This document shows, one piece after another, positions 58,401 to 64,000 of a stretch of 64,000 nucleotides of DNA. How positions within the stretch are numbered: the first letter of the stretch is position 1; each line of letters begins with the position of its first letter. The position numbers and the translations under genes were made by a program. The DNA is from DAISJI01 sp964559835. GTDB taxonomy: Bacteria > Acidobacteriota > Terriglobia > Terriglobales > Acidobacteriaceae. Location: assembly GCA_964559835.1 (NCBI GenBank), contig CAZLJE010000004.1, positions 124,001 through 188,000 on the forward strand. Reading direction: 5' to 3'. The notes below the pieces were generated by a model. The model was not told the origin of the DNA. It did not search any database and worked only from the letters and a program-made list of their open reading frames with translations.

Positions 58401-59879
58401 TCAGTTGCCGTTCGTCGCCAGCTTTCCGCAGCACTCAGGACGTGCAGGCAGAGTGGAGCGGTCCCATCCTCCACCGAGCGCTTGGACCAGTAAGACCGCG
58501 CTGGCCATGCGTCGTCCAAGAAGGTTGACGGCCGTAAGCTCGTCCGAGAGCGCGGCGTTTTGCGCGGTGATGACTTCGAGGTAGCCGGTAGCACCGCCTG
58601 TATACCTGATCTGCGAGAGCTCAAGCGACCGTTGCGCTGACTGCACGGCAGTGGCCTGTATCCCAGCCTCGCGCTCCAGGATGCGGAGCGCTGCCAGATT
58701 GTCTTCCACTTGTTGGAACGCGGTCAGGACGGTCTGCCGGTACGAAGCTACCGTGGCGGTATAGGCTGACTTCGCCTCGTCATTCAGAGCACGTCGTCTC
58801 CCGACGTCGAACACAGTGAAGAGGGCAGATGGACCTGCAGACCAGAAAGCGCTCGGCCCTTGCAGCAGAGTGGTGATAAATCCACTCTCGAATCCGCCCG
58901 ACCCGGCAATGTTCACCAGCGGATAGTAGGCAGTCTGGGCCAGGCCGACTTGGGCGTTCGCCGATGCGACGCGGCGTTCCGCTGCTGCAATATCGGGCCG
59001 TCGTTCCAATAGCTCCGAGGGCACGCCAACCGGAATCGCGGGCGGCGGAGTTGTTAACGGCAACAGTGGCAGGGTGAAATCAGCCGGAGGCTTACCGGCG
59101 AGCACCGCAACTGCGTCCTCGAATTGAGCGCGAGCGACTCCGACGTCGACCATCTGCGCCCTCGTGGTTTCAAGGATGGTTTTCGCCTGTGCGACGTCCA
59201 CTTCGGACGCAACTCCGCCCTGGTATCGGATCACGTTCAGCTGAAGTGCCTGCTCGTACTGTGCGACCGTATCGCGCAGCAGTTTTTCTTCCGCATCGAG
59301 GGTGCGCGCTGCGAAGTAATCGACGGCAAGGTCGGCGTGCATTGTCAGATTCACGACCGCCAGGTCGGCGGCGCTTGCCTGTGCCAGCTCGCGAAACGAC
59401 TCCACGTTCCGGGACACGCGCCCCCAGGCGTTGACCTGGTACGAGAGATCCAACGGCAATAGGAAATCGTTAAACGTCAGCCCTTTGATTCCGATTGGGC
59501 GATTCGTCGAGAACTGCTCGCGAGTCGCCGATGGGGATGTCGTGAGGGTCGGATAATAATCAGCGCGAGCGTAGCGCAGAGCGGCACGCGCTTGCTGGTA
59601 CTGCGCCACGGCTACCTTCAGATTCTGGTTGGAAACATTGATCTGCTGCTCCAATGCGTTGAGCCGCGGATCCTGGAAGAGCTCCCACCAGTTTCCACCC
59701 AGGTTCTGATCGCTGGGCTGCGCCGTCTTCCAGTTGCCCATCTGTTTATAGGTGGGTGGCGTTACTGCCGCTGGAGTCCTGTATTTAGGACCCACGGCAC
59801 AACCGGCCAGCATCAGCAGGCTAAGCACGCCGCAGGTCCTGAGCAGGACCTCAGTCGAGGTGTTTTCGTTGTGCCTCAC
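58401..59879 (-). CDS. Outer-membrane efflux lipoprotein (NodT/OprM family)
   Basis: A 492-residue outer-membrane factor. A lipoprotein signal with lipobox LMLAGCAVG (cysteine about 27) leads to two OEP repeats, seen in NQNLKVAVAQYQQARAALRY (about 82-101) and ANAQVGLAQTAYYPLVNIAG (about 306). TolC-type proteins trimerise into a channel through the outer membrane. The GTG start overlaps the adaptor stop as GTGA. It is the last gene of the RND-adaptor-channel operon. Confidence 0.93.
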   Translation of the reverse strand: MRHNENTSTEVLLRTCGVLSLLMLAGCAVGPKYRTPAAVTPPTYKQMGNWKTAQPSDQNLGGNWWELFQDPRLNALEQQINVSNQNLKVAVAQYQQARAALRYARADYYPTLTTSPSATREQFSTNRPIGIKGLTFNDFLLPLDLSYQVNAWGRVSRNVESFRELAQASAADLAVVNLTMHADLAVDYFAARTLDAEEKLLRDTVAQYEQALQLNVIRYQGGVASEVDVAQAKTILETTRAQMVDVGVARAQFEDAVAVLAGKPPADFTLPLLPLTTPPPAIPVGVPSELLERRPDIAAAERRVASANAQVGLAQTAYYPLVNIAGSGGFESGFITTLLQGPSAFWSAGPSALFTVFDVGRRRALNDEAKSAYTATVASYRQTVLTAFQQVEDNLAALRILEREAGIQATAVQSAQRSLELSQIRYTGGATGYLEVITAQNAALSDELTAVNLLGRRMASAVLLVQALGGGWDRSTLPARPECCGKLATNGN

Positions 59880-61111
59880 TGTGGGTTATCTCCCGGCAGG
59901 GCTGCCGTCACGACCTGGACTGCCTGGCCGGTGACCAGGGAATCCGAGGGATTCACGATCACCTGGTCGTGGTCGTTCAACCCGGCAATCACTTCGATCT
60001 GATTCCCGAAATCACGTCCCGGGGTCACGTCCCTGAGCACGGCTTTGCCGTCCTGCACCACACCGACCTGCAGGTTTTTCGTGCGGAACAGCAGCGTATT
60101 CGATGGAATCAGGAATGTGGGATTTTGCGCTGGGATCTTGAGATGCACTTGTGCATAAGCGCCGGTAAACAACGTCCCGGCAGGATTAGGAACGGCCACC
60201 TCCGCCAGCAAGGTGCGAGTCGTCATGTTGATGGAGTCGGCAGTGCGTACCAGTCTCCCCGCGAACGTGCGCCCTGGAAATGTCGGGAGAGAAATGTCGG
60301 CTTGAGTTTGTCCAGGTTGGATACCTGCTGCGTATGTCTCAGGCACGTTCACATAAACGCGCAGCATGTCGGTCTGCGACATGTGAAAGAGATCGGTCTT
60401 GGCGTTCCCACTGCTGCCGGCATTGATGAGATCGCCGATATCGGTATTGCGGGCCGTAATCACGCCATCGAATGGGGCGTACACTTTTTCAAACGACACC
60501 ATTGCCGCATAGCGCTGCACATTGGCCTGGTCTGCATCGACGACTGCTTTGTTAGCGTTGTAAGAGCCGACTGCGTTGTCACGGTCCTGCTGAGAAACCG
60601 CGTGCTTGGCGAACAGTGCTACATAACGGTCTCTTGTGATGGTAGCCAACTCCAGGTTGGCTTGCGCGGTGGCCAGATTGCTGCGCGCTTGTGCCAATTG
60701 CTGATCCGCCTCCGGAGCTTCGATCACCGCGAGCAGCTGGCCCGCCTTGACGTGGGCCCCGATATCGAAATACCACTTCTTCAAATAGCCGTCGATGCGC
60801 GCGAAGATGGGAGATGAAATAAAGGGTTGTACATTGGCTGGAAGGCTGATCTCCTGGGCCGGAGCGGCAGGTTTCGGGAGCACCACGGAAACAGAAGGCA
60901 CGGACGTTTCCTTAACCACATCGCGCAACTTGGCCTCGTCCCTCAAACGCGACCGGATCCCGAAGATCAGCACACCGGCCACGACAAGTACGACGATTCC
61001 GGCAACCAGCCAGTGCCTCGGCGAAGCAGCGCCTGGACCTGCTTCCTGAGAGGAATTTGCGCCCTGTTCTTTGACGTGCTCGTAGGTCCCGCTTTTGATC
61101 ATGTTAGTCAT
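59876..61111 (-). CDS. RND membrane-fusion protein (HlyD/AcrA type)
   Basis: A 411-residue periplasmic adaptor. One membrane anchor (about 37-56, LVAGIVVLVVAGVLIFG) is followed by a biotinyl-lipoyl-like domain (YLKKWYFDIGAHVKAGQLLA), a coiled-coil hairpin (AQARSNLATAQANLELATITRDR), and beta-barrel and membrane-proximal domains. It joins the inner-membrane pump to the outer channel. The ATG at 61111 overlaps the pump stop; an upstream GTG at 61126 is the alternative. The C-terminus (GQAVQVVTAALPG) is typical. Confidence 0.93.
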   Translation of the reverse strand: MTNMIKSGTYEHVKEQGANSSQEAGPGAASPRHWLVAGIVVLVVAGVLIFGIRSRLRDEAKLRDVVKETSVPSVSVVLPKPAAPAQEISLPANVQPFISSPIFARIDGYLKKWYFDIGAHVKAGQLLAVIEAPEADQQLAQARSNLATAQANLELATITRDRYVALFAKHAVSQQDRDNAVGSYNANKAVVDADQANVQRYAAMVSFEKVYAPFDGVITARNTDIGDLINAGSSGNAKTDLFHMSQTDMLRVYVNVPETYAAGIQPGQTQADISLPTFPGRTFAGRLVRTADSINMTTRTLLAEVAVPNPAGTLFTGAYAQVHLKIPAQNPTFLIPSNTLLFRTKNLQVGVVQDGKAVLRDVTPGRDFGNQIEVIAGLNDHDQVIVNPSDSLVTGQAVQVVTAALPGDNPQ

Positions 61112-64000
61112 TACCGTTGCTTTCACCTGATGTCGGCCCCACGCCTGCGGGTTTCAACCGCCGCTCGTGCAGCACGCTGAAGAATGTCGGGACGAAGAAC
61201 AGCGTAGAGACTGTCGCGAAAAGCAGCCCACCGATCACTGCTCGCCCCAGCGGCGCATTCTGTTCGCCGCCATCGCCCATTCCCAGCGCCATCGGAACCA
61301 TGCCGATGATCATTGCCAGTGCAGTCATCAGGACAGGACGGAAACGCGTGAAGCCTGCCTCCAGGGCGGCCGCGATCGGCTCCCGACCGGCCTGTATCTG
61401 CTCGGTGGCGAAGCTGACGAGCAGGATACTATTCGACGTGGCAACGCCCATGCACATGATGGTCCCCATCAGCGCAGGCACACTGAGCGTGGTGTGGGTA
61501 ATGAACAGGAACCAGCAGATTCCCGCCAGCGCGGCCGGCAAGGCGGAGATCATGATGAAGGGGTCGAGCCAGGACTGGAAATTCACTACGATCAACAAAT
61601 AGTCGAGCAGGATCGCGAACACCAGGCCGCTGAGAAGTCCGATATACGCCGTGCGCATGGTCTGGACTTGTCCACGAACAATCACTTGCGATCCACGCGG
61701 CAGATGGCTGCGGTTTGTATCGATGATCTTATTGATCGCGCGCGAGACTCCACCCAGGTCACGTCCCGAATTGGTCCCGTAAATGTCGATCACTGGCTGA
61801 ACGTTGTAGGTCGATACTTCCGCCATTCCCGCCCCCCGCTCCAGCGATACCAGGCTGGCCATGATGGATGGAGGAGCGGAGGGATTTGTGCCGGTCACCG
61901 GGATGTTCATCACCTCCTGCAGCGTATCAGCGTTGTATTGCGGGGTCTGGCTTTCGATGTTGTAGCTGACACCGGTTGTGGGATCGACCCAAAACGTTGG
62001 CGAAGTTTGAAAACTCCCTCCCAGAGAGATCAGCACGTTCTGTGCAATGTCGCGCCCTGAGAAGCCAAGCTCCTGGGCTTTCGTGCGCTCAATGTTCAGC
62101 TTGAGGTATGGCTCATTGAAGGGCTGCTGAATTCTTAAGTCGGCTGTACCGGGAACGGACTTGATCTGCGAGAGTACGGTATTCGCCCACGCATGGTTGC
62201 CTGCGAGGTCCTTGCCCACAACCTGGATATCGATGGGAGCGGGCAATCCGAAGTTCAGGATCTGCGTGACCATGTCGGAGGGCAGGAAATAGAACGCCAC
62301 GCCGGGAAATTGCTTCGGCAATACCAGGCGGAGCCGGTTGACATAGTCCGCCGTCGGATGGTGGTTCGGGCCCAGCGTCACGAGAACGTCTGCGTCGGAC
62401 GTTCCGACCGGAGCTGAATTACTATACGAAAGATTGATACCGCTGTACGGCAAGCCAATATTGTCGATGATGCTTGACACCTCGCTTGCCGGTATCTGGT
62501 GGCGAATTGAATCCTCAACCAAGTCGCAGAGGAAGGCGGTGTTCTCAATCCGCATCCCTGTGGGGCCGCGAAGGTGAAGGTTAAAGCTGCCCGCATCCAC
62601 GCTGGGGAAAAAATCCTGGCCGAGCCACGGGATCAAAATGGCCAGCGATCCCAGGCACGCGGCGAAGAATCCCGTCATAAACAGGGCCCGATGATGAAGA
62701 GCGACCCCCAACAGCCTGTGATAGGCCTCGCGGAATCGCTCAAAACCTGCTTCGAAACGCTGCTGCATTCTGACGAGCGGGTTCCGGCTCTGCTTTTTCT
62801 CTTCGCCCGGGGGCTGATGCCTCAGCAGATACTTCGCCATCATCGGAACAATGGTTCTCGAGAGCACATACGAAGCCAGCATCGCGAAAACCACAGCTTC
62901 CGCTAACGGCAAGAAGAGATAACGCGATACGCCGGACAGCAGGAACATTGGAGCAAACACGATGCAGATGGAAAGTGTGGCGACAAACGCCGGCGTGGCG
63001 ATCTGCATGGCGCTATCGAGGACGACTTCGTCCATGCCTTTGTCCGGCTCTGCCGCCCGGTTTCGATTGATGTTCTCCACCTCCACGGTCGCATCGTCGA
63101 CGAGGATACCGACGGCCAGAGCCAGGCCGCCCAGGGTCATGATGTTGATGGTTTCGCCGATCGCACTCAGCACGACAATGGAGGTGAGGATCGCCAGCGG
63201 AATCGAAGTCGCGACAATGAGCGTGCTCCGCCAACTACCCAGAAAGGTCAGGATCATGAAAGCGGTCAGGCAGGCTGCTATCACGGCTTCGCGAACGACG
63301 CCGCTGATCGCTCCTCTCACGAAAATCGACTGGTCCGCGAGCGGCGTCATCTTCAAGGCTGGCGGAACGGTGGTCGCAATGAACGGAAGGATCTTCTTGA
63401 TCCCTGCAACCACACTCAACGTGGAGGCATTGCCGCCCTTCTCGATGGTCAAAAGCACGGCTGGGCTGCCGTTCACACGCACCATATTGGTTTGTGGGGG
63501 CGAGCCATTGTGCACCCACGCGACATCTTCCATGTAGATCGTTGTATCGCCGATCGTTTTTATCGGAATACGATTCAGGTCCTCCATCGTCTGCGGCGCA
63601 GCGTTGGGAAGGGTGACCTGGTATTCCGTGCCGCCGATCTTCGACGTTCCTGTAGGCAAGATCAGGTTTTGCGTGGAGATCGCATTCACTACATCGAGCG
63701 CGGAGAGACCTTTTGATTGCAGCGCCTTTGGACTCAGATCGACCTGGACTGTACGTTGCTTTCCGCCATACGGAGCCGGTACCGACGAACCAGGGACAGT
63801 AATGAGCTGTACACGAATGAAATTGAGGCCGTAGTCGTTCAGTTGCGTCTGAGAGAGCGACTTTCCTGAAAGCGCAAGCTCCAAAATCGGAACACTCGAC
63901 GCGCTGTAAGCCAAAATCAGCGGCGGCGTGGTTCCGGCCGGTAATTGCTTCAATTGCGTCTGCGACACTGCCGTAATTTGAGCAATCCCACGGTCCACAT
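61104..64000 (-). CDS. RND efflux pump (AcrB/CusA superfamily), N-terminus outside window
   Basis: A pump of at least 965 residues; the N-terminal part lies beyond the right edge. Visible features are the periplasmic PN/PC domains (SKIGGTEYQVTLPNA), the central membrane helices with the proton-relay region in LALAVGILVDDATVEVENI, and the C-terminal helices (LIGTIM-like stretch as LMGTIMCMGVATSNSILLV). RND pumps export drugs, dyes or metals with proton exchange. The acidic pair in VDDATVEVE is intact. Order on the strand is pump, adaptor, channel, which differs from the usual adaptor-first order. Substrate cannot be read; organic compounds are more likely than metals. Confidence 0.94.
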   Translation of the reverse strand, partial: VDRGIAQITAVSQTQLKQLPAGTTPPLILAYSASSVPILELALSGKSLSQTQLNDYGLNFIRVQLITVPGSSVPAPYGGKQRTVQVDLSPKALQSKGLSALDVVNAISTQNLILPTGTSKIGGTEYQVTLPNAAPQTMEDLNRIPIKTIGDTTIYMEDVAWVHNGSPPQTNMVRVNGSPAVLLTIEKGGNASTLSVVAGIKKILPFIATTVPPALKMTPLADQSIFVRGAISGVVREAVIAACLTAFMILTFLGSWRSTLIVATSIPLAILTSIVVLSAIGETINIMTLGGLALAVGILVDDATVEVENINRNRAAEPDKGMDEVVLDSAMQIATPAFVATLSICIVFAPMFLLSGVSRYLFLPLAEAVVFAMLASYVLSRTIVPMMAKYLLRHQPPGEEKKQSRNPLVRMQQRFEAGFERFREAYHRLLGVALHHRALFMTGFFAACLGSLAILIPWLGQDFFPSVDAGSFNLHLRGPTGMRIENTAFLCDLVEDSIRHQIPASEVSSIIDNIGLPYSGINLSYSNSAPVGTSDADVLVTLGPNHHPTADYVNRLRLVLPKQFPGVAFYFLPSDMVTQILNFGLPAPIDIQVVGKDLAGNHAWANTVLSQIKSVPGTADLRIQQPFNEPYLKLNIERTKAQELGFSGRDIAQNVLISLGGSFQTSPTFWVDPTTGVSYNIESQTPQYNADTLQEVMNIPVTGTNPSAPPSIMASLVSLERGAGMAEVSTYNVQPVIDIYGTNSGRDLGGVSRAINKIIDTNRSHLPRGSQVIVRGQVQTMRTAYIGLLSGLVFAILLDYLLIVVNFQSWLDPFIMISALPAALAGICWFLFITHTTLSVPALMGTIMCMGVATSNSILLVSFATEQIQAGREPIAAALEAGFTRFRPVLMTALAMIIGMVPMALGMGDGGEQNAPLGRAVIGGLLFATVSTLFFVPTFFSVLHERRLKPAGVGPTSGESNGND

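Overview
The window looks like chromosomal DNA of an Acidobacteriota bacterium, probably class Terriglobia. This is an inference from GC-rich codon use and the mix of families (HpnI-type hopanoid glycosyltransferase, PEP-CTERM protein, DUF1385/YqhQ protein, tandem MacB-type permeases, large winged-helix/TPR proteins, a four-helix-bundle protein); no 16S gene is present.

Layout. 1-280: 3' part of RNase P RNA (rnpB) and its terminator. 0.5-12.6 kb: ankyrin/TPR protein, two MacB-type permeases, HpnI glycosyltransferase, histone-tail-like protein, FNT channel plus SDR, a paralogous pair of secreted proteins, PRC-barrel protein, methionine aminopeptidase and a tiny antitoxin-like ORF. 12.7-17.6 kb: ATP-dependent DNA ligase, coiled-coil protein, DUF1385 protein, four-helix-bundle gene, prfA. 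17.6-23.1 kb: accessory stretch with a MarR/membrane-protein pair, many repeats, two decayed copies of the prfA 3' end and an MmeI-like fused restriction-modification enzyme. 23.1-27.2 kb: a winged-helix/protein-kinase/TPR fusion flanked by inverted copies of its own upstream region. 27.2-31.0 kb: TatA, membrane ferredoxin-reductase and a Tat-exported phosphoesterase-cupredoxin fusion. 31.2-38.3 kb: prmC, then a polysaccharide-type cluster (nucleotidyltransferase/left-handed helix protein, STAS protein, Wzx-like flippase, thymidylate-kinase-like protein, PEP-CTERM protein). 38.5-42.9 kb: rsmB, fmt, def and aroC, all on minus. 43-48.3 kb: SurA-like isomerase, cytochrome c, VapBC, PIN-TRAM protein, quinone reductase. 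48.6-51.9 kb: a carrier-protein cysteine synthesis operon (cysM, JAMM protease, CysO-like carrier, MoeZ-like activator). 52-57.3 kb: hypothetical protein, a corA relic, CBS protein, SagB-type dehydrogenase coupled to a molybdopterin oxidoreductase. 57.3-64 kb: a sigma-54-type promoter with palindromic upstream sites serving a small orphan gene, then a tripartite RND efflux operon whose pump gene runs off the right edge.

Most unusual. (1) About sixteen intergenic arrays of 7-nt (once 8-nt) tandem units, each array with its own 'word', several words reused at unlinked loci and many arrays folded as inverted arms. They fill almost every junction of the aroC-def-fmt-rsmB and cysM-mec-cysO-moeZ operons and often sit against a start codon with no visible Shine-Dalgarno sequence. 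(2) The CysO-like carrier ends GG-CCCCTCC, a cysteine-rich tail behind the functional di-glycine and next to a JAMM protease that could remove it. (3) Two prfA 3'-end relics bracket accessory genes and a restriction system. (4) REP-like palindromes appear inside the fmt and rsmB coding sequences. (5) A hairpin family built on CCCACCCTAGC sits at three convergent gene junctions.

All calls come from reading the sequence. No database search, folding program or GC computation was run.
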